Notes under the pieces: model-generated
The model's input: only the letters and a program-made list of their open reading frames with translations
What the model was told of the DNA's origin: nothing
Databases searched by the model: none
Shown here: in pieces, positions 23,042 to 31,752 of the stretch
Layout of the letters: every line of letters starts with the position of its first letter
Numbering within the stretch: position 1 is the first letter of the stretch
Source: Arthrobacter sp. NicSoilC5
GTDB lineage: Bacteria; Actinomycetota; Actinomycetes; Actinomycetales; Micrococcaceae
DNA length: 64,000 bases
Assembly (NCBI RefSeq): GCF_019977395.1
Contig: NZ_AP024660.1
Location: 3,410,001 to 3,474,000 of the forward strand
Direction: 5' to 3'
Position numbers and translations under genes: made by a program

Positions 23042-23236
23042 CGGCGGGAGAGCCCTGCCGGTACGTTCAGCAGGCGCCGTAGGAGCAAACCCTCCCCAGG
23101 AAACTCTCAGGCCCACGTACCGCCGCGGTGAGGCAACTCTGGAAAGCAGCCGGGCCCTGTCCTGGCTCACCGACGGTGCAAGCACGCCCATTTCGGCATG
23201 TGGAAACTCTCAGGTCCCAGACAGAGCGGGGAGGAA
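23042..23236 (+). ncRNA. tandem glycine riboswitch controlling the permease-purU operon
   Basis: Same two-aptamer plan as upstream of gcvP: GCGCCGTAGGAGCAA, AACTCTCAGGCCC, CACCGACGGTGCAAGC, AACTCTCAGGTCC and ACAGAGCGGGGAG. It is clearly diverged from the other two copies in variable loops, so it is an older member. It supports glycine as a substrate of the permease. Confidence 0.92.
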
Positions 23237-23286
23237 ATCCAATCTTTGCGACACCCCGGGTGCCGCTCGAACGATGGAGTTCCTCA

Positions 23287-24798
23287 ATGACGACCCATTC
23301 CCCGACGTCCCCCGGCGGCGGAGCCCCGCACCTGGAGCGGCAGCTCAGCAACCGCCACATCCAACTGATCGCCATCGGCGGTGCAATCGGCACCGGCCTG
23401 TTCATGGGCTCCGGCAAGACCATCTCGGCGGCCGGCCCATCAGTGATCTTCGTGTACATGATCATCGGCTTCATGCTGTTCTTCGTCATGCGTGCCATGG
23501 GTGAACTGCTGCTCAGCAACCTCAACTACAAGTCCTTCAGCGACTTTGCCGCCGACCTGCTGGGTCCGTGGGCCGGCTTCTTTACGGGCTGGACCTACTG
23601 GTTCTGCTGGGTCATCACCGGCATCGCGGATGTCATCGCCATCGCCGGCTACTCCCGTGAACTGTGGCCCGGGGTGCCCCTGTGGATTCCCGGCCTGGCC
23701 ACCGTGGCCATCCTGCTCCTGCTGAACCTCACCACGGTGAAGGCGTTCGGCGAGACGGAGTTCTGGTTCGCACTCATCAAGATCGTTGCCATTGCCGCAC
23801 TGATCATCGTTGGCCTGTTCATGATCTTCACCGGTTTCCAGTCCGACGCCGGCCCTGCCACCTTCACCAACCTGTGGAGCCATGGCGGATTCTTCCCGAA
23901 CGAGTTCATGGGCTTCGTGGCCGGCTTCCAGATCGCCGTCTTCGCCTTCGTGGGCATCGAGCTGGTGGGCACCACGGCGGCCGAGGCCAAGAACCCGGAG
24001 CGCAACCTGCCCAAGGCCATCAACTCCATCCCCATCCGCGTGCTCCTCTTCTACGTAGGCGCCCTCATCATCCTGATGGCCGTCACCCCCTGGACCGAGT
24101 TCAGGGCCGGCCACAGCCCCTTCATCGCCATGTTCTCCCTGGCAGGCCTGGGCGCCGCGGCCACCGTGGTCAACCTCGTGGTGCTGAGCTCCGCGATGTC
24201 CTCCGCGAACTCCGGCATCTACTCGACCTCCCGCATGGTCTTCGGCCTTGCCCAGGAAGGCGACGCTCCCGACGTCTTTGGCAAACTGTCCCGGCGCAAG
24301 GTGCCCCAAAACGCACTGTTCCTCTCCTGCGTGCTGCTGCTGTCCGGCGTCGTCCTCATGTACGCGGGCCAGGACGTGGGCAAAGCCTTTGACATGGTGA
24401 CCACCGTCTCCGCCGTCTGCTTCGTCTTTGTCTGGTCCATCATCCTGGCCAGCTACATCGCCTTCCGCCGCCGCCGGCCGCACCTGCATGAAGCATCGAA
24501 GTTCAAGATGCCCGGCGGTGTTGCCATGGTCTGGGTGGTCTTCGCCTTCTTCGCCTTCGTAATCTGGACCCTCACCACCCAGCCGGACACCCTGGTGGCC
24601 CTCCTGGTCACCCCGGTGTGGTTCATCCTGCTGGGCGCCGCATGGTTCGTCCTCCGCCGCCGCCCCGCACACCAGGCCCGTTTCGCTACGTTCCAGGCTG
24701 AACTGCAGGCGGACCAGGACTTCACCGACGCCGCAGCCGGCAAGGCTGTCCGTACGGGTGCCGCCGCAGAAGCGGGGGAAGAGCGGGTCAACCGGTGA
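23287..24798 (+). CDS. cycA: amino acid permease, CycA-like (glycine/serine/alanine)
   Basis: A 503-aa member of the amino acid permease (AAP) family with about 12 membrane segments. The signature is QLIAIGGAIGTGLFMGSG, followed by a FVGIELVGTTAAEAKNPERN block typical of AAP proteins. It imports small neutral amino acids with protons. ATG 23287 follows the riboswitch with a GGAG site; the in-frame extension to 23128 lies in the aptamer. GTGA overlap joins it to purU. Confidence 0.9.
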   Translation: MTTHSPTSPGGGAPHLERQLSNRHIQLIAIGGAIGTGLFMGSGKTISAAGPSVIFVYMIIGFMLFFVMRAMGELLLSNLNYKSFSDFAADLLGPWAGFFTGWTYWFCWVITGIADVIAIAGYSRELWPGVPLWIPGLATVAILLLLNLTTVKAFGETEFWFALIKIVAIAALIIVGLFMIFTGFQSDAGPATFTNLWSHGGFFPNEFMGFVAGFQIAVFAFVGIELVGTTAAEAKNPERNLPKAINSIPIRVLLFYVGALIILMAVTPWTEFRAGHSPFIAMFSLAGLGAAATVVNLVVLSSAMSSANSGIYSTSRMVFGLAQEGDAPDVFGKLSRRKVPQNALFLSCVLLLSGVVLMYAGQDVGKAFDMVTTVSAVCFVFVWSIILASYIAFRRRRPHLHEASKFKMPGGVAMVWVVFAFFAFVIWTLTTQPDTLVALLVTPVWFILLGAAWFVLRRRPAHQARFATFQAELQADQDFTDAAAGKAVRTGAAAEAGEERVNR

Positions 24799-25739
24799 TC
24801 GCTGAGGAGCTCCGCGCTTCCGGGCTGCGCGCATCCGAACCTGGGACTTCTGAAGCCGGGCAGCTGCAGGCAGTGGCAGATCCGGAAACGGGCCGGGAAT
24901 TCGTGCTGACGTTCCACTGCCCGGATGCCCTTGGCATTGTCCAGGCGGTGGCGGCATACCTGCTGGAACAGGAATGCTACATCGTGGACATCAAGCAGTT
25001 CGGCGACAGGGCGAGCGGGCGGTTCTTCATGCGCATCCACGTCACCTCGCAGGTTGAGCTGAACCTTGGCCGCCTCCGGGCCGGTTTCGGCCAGGTGGCC
25101 CAGGAGTGGCAGATGGACTGGCGGCTGGAACGCCACGGACGCAAGCAGCCCATCCTGGTGATGGTCTCCAAGTATGAGCATTGCCTCAACGACATCCTGT
25201 TCCGCGCCCGCAGTGGTGAGTTGCCCGTGGAGATCGCCGCCGTGGTGTCCAACCACCCGGACCTGGAACCCCTGGCCGCCTGGCACGGTGTTCCGTTCCA
25301 CCACATCCCGGTCACGCCGGAAACCAAGGCCGATGCCGAGGAGCGGCTGCTGGCCCTGGTGGACGACTACGCCGTGGAGCTGGTGGTGCTGGCCCGCTAC
25401 ATGCAGGTGCTCAGCGACGAGGCCACCACCCGCCTGAGCGGGAAGGCCATCAACATCCACCACTCGTTCCTGCCCAGCTTCAAGGGTGCAAAGCCCTACC
25501 ACCAGGCCTACGAGCGCGGCGTCAAAACGGTGGGTGCCACCGCCCACTACGTCAACTCGGAGCTGGACGAAGGGCCCATCATCTCGCAGCAGGTCATCGA
25601 GGTGGACCACACGTACTCCGCCTCGGACCTGGTCACGGTTGGCCGCGACGCCGAATGCAAGGCGCTCACGAATGCCGTTCGCTGGCACGCTGAAGGGCGG
25701 ATTGTCCTCTCCGGCAACCGGACGGTCATCCTCCGCTAG
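24795..25739 (+). CDS. purU: formyltetrahydrofolate deformylase
   Basis: Hydrolyses 10-formyl-THF to formate and THF, restoring free THF when glycine oxidation overloads the one-carbon pool. The 314-aa protein has an N-terminal ACT domain (about 35-110, VLTFHCPDALGIVQAV) and a formyltransferase domain with N220, H222 (INIHHSFLPSFKGA) and D258 (ELDEGPII). GTG 24795 overlaps the permease stop. The N-terminus is about 25 residues longer than usual. Confidence 0.95.
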   Translation: MIAEELRASGLRASEPGTSEAGQLQAVADPETGREFVLTFHCPDALGIVQAVAAYLLEQECYIVDIKQFGDRASGRFFMRIHVTSQVELNLGRLRAGFGQVAQEWQMDWRLERHGRKQPILVMVSKYEHCLNDILFRARSGELPVEIAAVVSNHPDLEPLAAWHGVPFHHIPVTPETKADAEERLLALVDDYAVELVVLARYMQVLSDEATTRLSGKAINIHHSFLPSFKGAKPYHQAYERGVKTVGATAHYVNSELDEGPIISQQVIEVDHTYSASDLVTVGRDAECKALTNAVRWHAEGRIVLSGNRTVILR

Positions 25740-25753
25740 TTTGCGGGCCCATC

Positions 25754-25811
25754 CACGCGGCCGGCGCCCGCACTCCCTCCAAACGGAGGGGCAGGCGCCG
25801 GCCGCCGTGGC
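25754..25811 (+). terminator. long hairpin terminator after purU
   Basis: Outer arms of about 16 bp (25754-25769 and 25795-25811, one bulge) with a nested CCCTCC/GGAGGG stem. It isolates the third riboswitch from the purU transcript, so that leader needs its own promoter within about 30 bases. Confidence 0.75.
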
Positions 25812-25826
25812 ACCACTACTGAATAC

Positions 25827-26102
25827 AGCCTTTCGAGCCGTGGCGGGAGAGTTCTCCCGGCCATCACCGGGCAGGCGCCGTAGGAGCAAATCCTCCCCAG
25901 GAATCTCTCAGGCCCATGTACCGTCACGGCGAGGCGACTCTGGAAAGCAGTGCTGCTCCGGCGGCACTCACCGACGGTGCAAGCAGGCCCTGATGGGTTT
26001 GCGGAATCTCTCAGGTCCAATACAGAGCGGGGAGGGACCCGATCCATGCCGTGCCACCCGTGGCCGGCCGAACCTGGAGTTCCTCATGACGATTCGATCC
26101 CT
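25827..26102 (+). repeat. 276-bp inverted repeat, copy B (leader of the metF-like gene)
   Basis: Reverse-oriented near-copy of 22453-22728. Identity begins about 15 bases after the purU terminator and ends in codon 6 of the reading frame, where the sequence turns into unrelated coding sequence. Confidence 0.9.
25842..26037 (+). ncRNA. tandem glycine riboswitch before the metF-like gene
   Basis: All aptamer blocks of the gcvP leader are present unchanged; the only aptamer-region difference noted is a single A-to-G in the loop-side segment CGGCGGCAC. It should be functional as an aptamer. It places a folate gene under glycine control. Confidence 0.92.
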
Positions 26103-26922
26103 CCTGGCACCAGCCGCAGCACCGACTCCCGCGGAAGGACAGGCCGGCAGGTCCGGTACGGTACTGCCTGTCCGGATGCAGATCATCCCCTCGGAGGGTA
26201 TTGCCGCCCGCATCCAGGCGCCGGGCCCCCTGGGGCGCAGCTGACGGTGACGTGCCTGCCCCGCCAGGGCGTGGGACCCACCATCCGGACGGCCATTGAG
26301 CTTGCCTACCTTGGCTTCGAGGTTGTTCCGCACCTGGCCGCACGAAGCATCGAAAGCCGTGAGCAACTGGCCGGCGTGGTCCGGAACTGCCACGACGCCG
26401 GCATCACCGAAGTGTTCGCCGTCGGCGGTGACGCGGGGGAGCCGGCCGGTCCCTATGACAGCAGCCTTCCGTTGCTGGAGGACCTCGCGGAGGTCTCCGG
26501 CGGCACCATCCGGGCCGGCGTGGCGGGCTACCCCGAAGGGCACCCGGGCCACAGCGAACTGCACATGCTTGATGCCCTGCTGGAAAAGCAGCACCTGGCA
26601 TCGTCATTGGTGACGCAACTGTGCCTTTCGGCCCCCCCGGATCCAGTGGTACGCCCAAACCCTGCGCCGGGAAGGGGTGCGCCTGCCTGTTTGGGCCGGA
26701 GTGCCCGGCGCCGTTCCGCGGGCGCAGCTCATCCGCGCCGCGCTGAAAATCGGTGTGGGCCCATCCCTCAAACTGCTGAACCGCAGGGGCCCCCTTGGCC
26801 GGCGCCTGCTCCAAGATGGCCGCTACTCGTCCGAGGCCATCGTCGCGGAACTGCAGGGCGGCGAAGCAGTGGAAGGTATCCACCTTTACACGTTCAACAA
26901 CCTGGCCGGTTCCGCCAGCTAA
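26086..26922 (+). pseudogene. metF: methylenetetrahydrofolate reductase-like gene broken by two opposite frameshifts
   Basis: Conceptual product of about 278 aa, near the usual MetF length. Three segments in changing frames join into one MetF-like chain: MQIIPSEGIAARIQAPGP, then AQLTVTCLPRQGVGPT through VVPHLAARSIESREQL and AGVAGYPEGHPGH to SSLVTQLC, then RIQWYAQTLRREGVRLPVW to GVPGAV and GVGPSLKLLNR. Frame 1 is left near 26221-26226 (a missing base in a CCGGG run) and regained near 26632-26638 (an extra C in a 7-C tract). As written, translation from ATG 26086 stops at TGA 26242-26244. Both sites are G/C runs, so sequencing error is as likely as decay. Confidence 0.8.
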
Positions 26923-27047
26923 AGAGGCCGGCCGCTGGGGTGGGCCGTGACGCAGAGCGAAAAGTTCAGCATGCTTAGTGTTTGTCCACATAGGATGGAT
27001 AAGCACGGCAGCCTACCCGCTGCAGGTCGATTTGAATGAAGGTGACC

Positions 27048-27851
27048 ATGGCCAGGCGCAGCAATCCCGCAGTACGAATCGCACAGGAAACCGCCCACAA
27101 CGCAATGTTCGATGCCGACGGCAAACCCAAGCCCGGTGTCCACAACATGCTCCTGAAGGCAGTGCAGATCCAGCGGCCCCTGGTGCTGGCCTACATCCGC
27201 CGGCTCCAGAAGAAGCATCCACGGGCCACCGCCGCCCAGTTGGCGGCCATCGCAGAGCGTGACTACCTGCGCGCAGTGACCGGTGGGGGTGCCCTGGTGG
27301 GTGCCACCGCCGTCGTCCCTGGTGTTGGAACCGTGGCGTCGCTGGGACTTTCCGCAGCCGCAACCGTCGGCTTCCTGGAGGCGACGGCCCTCTACGCGAC
27401 GTCGCTGGCAGAGCTCCACGGCATCCGCCTCACCAATCCCGAGAAGGCCGGCACCATGGTTATGGCCATCATGCTTGGTGAGGAAGGGACCGCCCTGCTG
27501 GGAACGCTCAGCGGCCAGGCGGCCGGCGGCGCCAAGCCCGCCGACGTCTGGGGGAACATGCTGTCCAAGTCCTCGATCCCTGGATTCGGGAGTGTCCGGA
27601 AGAAGATCCAGCACGCCTTCCTGAAGAACCTGCTCAAACGGCAGGGCACTGCGCTGTTCGGCCGGGCCCTCCCCTTCGGCATAGGGGCAGTTGTGGGTGG
27701 AGCCGGTAACCTCGTGATGGGCCGTGCCGTGGCGCAGAACGCCAGGGAGGCGTTCGGACCCATGCCGGACACCATTCCCGGGGAGCTGACCGCAGCTGCC
27801 GGGCCGGACAACCTGACCCTGGAAGGCAACACCCTTGGATCTAAACGCTGA
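27048..27851 (+). CDS. uncharacterised protein with central hydrophobic segments (weak EcsC resemblance)
   Basis: A 267-aa protein not recognised with confidence. The N-terminus is polar and basic (NPAVRIAQETAHNAMFD, RRLQKKHP); the middle holds Gly/Ala-rich hydrophobic stretches (GGALVGATAVVPGVGTVASL, and LFGRALPFGIGAVVGGAGNL later). The layout recalls EcsC-type proteins. ATG 27048 has an AAGG site 6 bases upstream and is chosen over ATG 27036. Its last 17 bases overlap pxpA. Confidence 0.7.
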   Translation: MARRSNPAVRIAQETAHNAMFDADGKPKPGVHNMLLKAVQIQRPLVLAYIRRLQKKHPRATAAQLAAIAERDYLRAVTGGGALVGATAVVPGVGTVASLGLSAAATVGFLEATALYATSLAELHGIRLTNPEKAGTMVMAIMLGEEGTALLGTLSGQAAGGAKPADVWGNMLSKSSIPGFGSVRKKIQHAFLKNLLKRQGTALFGRALPFGIGAVVGGAGNLVMGRAVAQNAREAFGPMPDTIPGELTAAAGPDNLTLEGNTLGSKR

Positions 27852-28584
27852 TGTAGGCCAATCATTCGGCTCCTGGACCGCGGGTGGCGATCCGGCGATG
27901 TTCCAGCTGGCCACCAGTGTCAACGTAGCGTGCGGCCTCCACGCAGGCGATCCCGTCACGATGCTGGACAGCTGCCGGGCGGCTTACGAACTTGACGTCA
28001 CCGTGGGTGCGCACCTTGGGTACCGCGATATGGCCGGTTTTGGCCGGCGCTCGCTGGACATGAGCTTTGATGAGCTATTTGGCGACGTGCTGTACCAGCT
28101 GGGCGCGCTCGACGGCGTCGCCCATGCCGTGGGTGCCTCGGTGGACTTCGTGAAGCCACACGGTGCGCTGTATGACACCCTGATCCATGATGCTGAGCAA
28201 GCCTCCGCTCTCGTGGCGGCCGTGAACGCCTACGATCCTGGACTTCCCATCCTGGGCTTCCCGGGGTCGGAGCTGCTGAAGCAGGCAAAGGAGGCCGGCC
28301 ACCCCGTATTCACCGAGGCCTTCGCCGACCGCGCCTACTACGCCGACGGCACCCTGGTGCCGCTGTCCAGGGAAGACGCCATGCTGAACGACGTCGACAC
28401 CATCGTTGAGCGGGCCGTTCGCCTGGCCACAAAAGGCGAAGTGGTGGCCATCGACGGGTCCATCGTCACCGTCCAGCCGGACTCCCTGCGACTGCAGGGC
28501 GGCAGCCCCGGCGCCGTGGAGACGGCGGCAAAAGTTCGGGCAGGTCTTGAGGCCGCGGGCGTGGAGCTGGAGGCCTTCGCGTAG
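27835..28584 (+). CDS. pxpA: LamB/YcsF family protein, 5-oxoprolinase subunit A
   Basis: A 249-aa LamB/YcsF protein; with PxpB and PxpC it hydrolyses 5-oxoproline to glutamate. Family motifs are MDLNADVGQSFG at the N-terminus, SVNVACGLHAGDP, VGAHLGYRD and VKPHGALYD. The start is TTG 27835, chosen because it places the invariant MDLNAD motif at residue 1; it lies inside the previous gene. pxpB and pxpC are absent nearby. Confidence 0.9.
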   Translation: MDLNADVGQSFGSWTAGGDPAMFQLATSVNVACGLHAGDPVTMLDSCRAAYELDVTVGAHLGYRDMAGFGRRSLDMSFDELFGDVLYQLGALDGVAHAVGASVDFVKPHGALYDTLIHDAEQASALVAAVNAYDPGLPILGFPGSELLKQAKEAGHPVFTEAFADRAYYADGTLVPLSREDAMLNDVDTIVERAVRLATKGEVVAIDGSIVTVQPDSLRLQGGSPGAVETAAKVRAGLEAAGVELEAFA

Positions 28585-28643
28585 AAAGCGGCGGCGTGCT
28601 CCGGACTTAAGGACTACTGAACCTTGGACTGTCCAAGGCACCG

Positions 28644-30284
28644 TCATCCCGACGGTACTAATGGCGTGGCGAGGAGTTCGGCCCAGAGGGGATCGTCAGC
28701 CGGCAGGTCGTCGAGGTCCACATATCTGTCGTCGTCTGGTTCCCACTGCGGAAGGTTTTCGAGGCTGGCCTCCAGGCATTGGCAGACGGCGGGCGCGGCC
28801 CGCTGGAGCCACTGCGGCCATTGCGGCCAGCTTTCTGGTGGCCAGTGGGTTGGTTCGGGGTCGGGGTGTTCTGGGTTGTAGTGCCTGCCTGTTGGTGAGG
28901 TCCAGCCGGGTGGTTCATTCGTGTTGGCGGGGTCGGGTGTCCATTGGCTGTGGTGTTTGAGCCGGTGGTGTTTGGGGCAGAGTTGGGCCAAGTTACTGGT
29001 TCCAGTGGTGCCGCCGTGTTGCCACGCTTGTAGGTGGTCGGTTTCGTTGTCGGGGGTGCGGTTGGTGCAGCCGGGGAAGGTGCATTTGGTATCGCGCATC
29101 CTGATCCAGCGTTTGATGGTTTCGGTGAGCCGGTAGTTTTTGCGGCCGATTTCCAGTGGTGCGCCGTCGCGGGGGTCGATGAGGACCCGGTAGAACGATT
29201 CCGCCCCGTCGGCGACAAGTTTGCGGGCCATGGACGCCGGGATCGGGCCGAAGCCATCCAGTGCGGCGGGTTCATCGGTGGCTCCGAGGAGGGCGAGCAC
29301 CGGCACGGTGACCAGGACGTCGGCCCGCGGCGCAGGGACCTTCCCGATCCCGGTGACACCCTGCGTGCCCTGAACGCCGGGGCCGGGACCGTCTTCCTCG
29401 GCGTGGACGGCGGTGTTCCGGGCTCCGTGGTTCACACCAGCCCCCAGCAGCAGCGATGCGGCGATGTCGGGGCGCAGCTGGGTGAGGGTGCGCTCTTCGG
29501 TGGGGCCTTGGAGTCCGCGGGCGGTGGCGGTGGTCCGGTTCCAGATGGCACAGGCGGTGTCGCCGGGCAGGTAGAGGGAGACCCAGGCCATACCGTCCCG
29601 GTCGGGGGTGTATTCCATCCGCCGGTCAGCGGCACTTTTGGCGTGGCGCTTCTCGATCGATTCCGGGTGGTGGCGTTCCCGCCACCCACGCACCTTCGCC
29701 CGGAACCGGGACGGGACGAGCTCGCCGGGGGCGGCGCCGCGGGCGCGCTGGGGTGCAGCCGGGTCGAAGAAATGCGCCACCAGAGAGGCCGCGCCGTCGG
29801 GGGAGAGGCCCTCGGTCTCATCGGCGACAATGCGGGCGTGCTGCCAGGACATGTCGCCGGCGGCCAGCGCCTGGAAAACCATCGGCAGGGAACAGATCCG
29901 CCGTGACTGCTCCACCAACGCCCCGGCAGCCGCGGAGCTGATGGTCAGCACCCCGGCGATTTCCTCCACCACCGACATGTCAGCGTAAGTGCGGTCCTGG
30001 ACGGTGGCGTCCGGCGGGGTCATCGCCTGCTGCAGTTCAACGGCCCGGGCGGCCTGCCGGGACTTTAGCGCCGTAAGTTGTGCTTCCAGCCGGGCCGTCA
30101 GCTCCAACCCTTCCAGGCACAACTCATACCGGCGCTGGAACACATCCATACCGGCGCCAGCATGAGCTCCGGAAGCCAGGAAAGCGTCCTCTTTCTCCAG
30201 CGCATTCAGGGCAGCAATGGAGGCGTGGATACCCTCCAAAGCCACCCCGACACCACCGCCGATTCCCATACCGACATCATCCAT
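28644..30284 (-). CDS. DUF222 / 13E12-repeat protein with C-terminal HNH endonuclease domain
   Basis: A 546-aa protein of a family found in many copies per genome in Actinobacteria. The N-terminal two thirds are DUF222-like helical sequence; the C-terminal HNH domain (about 415-475) has CTFPGCTNR, the core DNETDHLQAWQHGG and CPKHHRLKHH, with the zinc and HNH residues intact. The tail is Trp- and Pro-rich. Such genes have been treated as mobile-like or nuclease genes, but a role is unproven. No clear ribosome-binding site is seen. Confidence 0.9.
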   Translation of the reverse strand: MDDVGMGIGGGVGVALEGIHASIAALNALEKEDAFLASGAHAGAGMDVFQRRYELCLEGLELTARLEAQLTALKSRQAARAVELQQAMTPPDATVQDRTYADMSVVEEIAGVLTISSAAAGALVEQSRRICSLPMVFQALAAGDMSWQHARIVADETEGLSPDGAASLVAHFFDPAAPQRARGAAPGELVPSRFRAKVRGWRERHHPESIEKRHAKSAADRRMEYTPDRDGMAWVSLYLPGDTACAIWNRTTATARGLQGPTEERTLTQLRPDIAASLLLGAGVNHGARNTAVHAEEDGPGPGVQGTQGVTGIGKVPAPRADVLVTVPVLALLGATDEPAALDGFGPIPASMARKLVADGAESFYRVLIDPRDGAPLEIGRKNYRLTETIKRWIRMRDTKCTFPGCTNRTPDNETDHLQAWQHGGTTGTSNLAQLCPKHHRLKHHSQWTPDPANTNEPPGWTSPTGRHYNPEHPDPEPTHWPPESWPQWPQWLQRAAPAVCQCLEASLENLPQWEPDDDRYVDLDDLPADDPLWAELLATPLVPSG

Positions 30285-30341
30285 CGAGGCACTGACATTT
30301 GAAGCCGCCCCGTGCCCAACCGCCAGGCCGCCGCGAGCGAA

Positions 30342-31703
30342 TCACCCAAAAATCAGCTGCGCCACCGTGAAGATCGCCAGCCCGGCGAGGGACCCCACCA
30401 CGGTGCCGTTGATGCGGATGAACTGCAGGTCCTTGCCTACCTGAAGCTCAATCTTCTGCGAAGTTTCCTCGGCATCCCAGCGCGCAACCGTGTCCGTGAT
30501 GACTCCGGCGATGTCCGAACGGTAGGTCCGGACCAGATACCCGGCGGCGTCGCCGATCCAGGCGTTGACCTTGCCGGCCAGTTCCGGATCCTGCACCAGG
30601 CGCGAGCCAAAATCGCGCACCGCGGCCTTGAACTTGATGGTGAGCTCGCTGTCCGGATCGTCAACGGCACCCAGCAGCGCGTTCTTGACCGTGCCCCAGG
30701 TCCGGGATGCGAGCTCGCGCACCTCGGGATCGCCCAGCACCTGCGCCTTGATGTCCTCCGCGCGGGCAATCATCGCCGGATCATGCTGCAGGTCCTGCGC
30801 GAGGTCGTTGAGGTACTTGTCGATCGACTGGCGCACCTGGTGGCGGGGGTCGGCCTGGACCGCGCGCACGAACTTGAGGATTTCGAGGTAGACCTTGTCG
30901 CCCACCAGACCATCCACGAACTGCGGAACCCAGGTGGGGGAGCGGTCGGATACCAAGCGGGTGACGGTCTCGTGGTTGTCATCCACCCAGTCCGCAGCAC
31001 GGTCCACCAGCAGGTCCACCAGCGTGTGGTGGTGCCCGTCGTGGAAAACCCGCTCTGCCAGCCTGCCCACCGGGGGTCCCCACGGCGGAGCGAGGAGGTG
31101 CTTGCGGACCATGCCCTCGATGACGGCCTGGACGTCGTCGTCATTCAAGACCTTGAAAGCGCCGCGGATCACCGCAGCACCTTCCTTTGCCACCCGGTCG
31201 GCGCCGCCCGGCGCGGAAAGCCATTCACCGGCCCGGCGGGCGATGTTGACGCTGGCCAGCTTGTCCTGCACCACCTGTTCGGAGAGGAAATTGGTCTCCA
31301 CGAACTCACCCAGGGAGGCACCGATCTGGTCCTTGCGGCGCGGAATGATGGCTGTGTGCGGAATCTTGATGCCCATGGGGTACTTGAACAGCGCCGTCAC
31401 GGCGAACCAGTCGGCCAGCGCGCCCACCATGCCACCCTCAGCGGCCGCGCGTACGTACTGCAGCCATGGATAGTCCTTCTGCAGCGCGAACGCGAAGACA
31501 AAGACCACGGCCATGGCGATCAGCAGGCTCAGCGCCAGCAGCTTCATTTTCCGCAGCGCTGCCGCCTTTTCGGCGTCGCCGGCACCAAGCTGGCGGCTTA
31601 CGACGGCGGCAGCCGCCTTGGTGCCTGGCGGCACCTCCCGCGCGGCCTCCGCGGGCGCTTCCTGCGTGGTTGGCCCAGTAGTTGCCTCAGAGTTCACCTG
31701 CAT
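30342..31703 (-). CDS. DUF445 family membrane protein
   Basis: A 453-aa DUF445 protein. After a polar N-terminus there is a membrane segment (about 55-75, LLALSLLIAMAVVFVFAFAL), then the family block EGGMVGALADWFAVTALFKYP and IPRRKDQIGASLGEFV; a second membrane segment ends the protein (GSLAGLAIFTVAQLIFG). The long middle is probably extended and helical. Function unknown. Confidence 0.9.
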   Translation of the reverse strand: MQVNSEATTGPTTQEAPAEAAREVPPGTKAAAAVVSRQLGAGDAEKAAALRKMKLLALSLLIAMAVVFVFAFALQKDYPWLQYVRAAAEGGMVGALADWFAVTALFKYPMGIKIPHTAIIPRRKDQIGASLGEFVETNFLSEQVVQDKLASVNIARRAGEWLSAPGGADRVAKEGAAVIRGAFKVLNDDDVQAVIEGMVRKHLLAPPWGPPVGRLAERVFHDGHHHTLVDLLVDRAADWVDDNHETVTRLVSDRSPTWVPQFVDGLVGDKVYLEILKFVRAVQADPRHQVRQSIDKYLNDLAQDLQHDPAMIARAEDIKAQVLGDPEVRELASRTWGTVKNALLGAVDDPDSELTIKFKAAVRDFGSRLVQDPELAGKVNAWIGDAAGYLVRTYRSDIAGVITDTVARWDAEETSQKIELQVGKDLQFIRINGTVVGSLAGLAIFTVAQLIFG

Positions 31704-31752
31704 GTGCCAAGCCTAGCCCCGAAGGCGGGGGCAGGTCGGCTACCGTGTGTCC

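Noticed and set aside
23128..23286. N-terminal extension of the permease
   Set aside because: The frame runs through the glycine riboswitch; the true start at 23287 has a ribosome-binding site after the aptamer.
28644..30284. Homing endonuclease or mobile element
   Set aside because: HNH with DUF222 is common in single chromosomal genes; no intron, terminal repeats or target duplication were seen.
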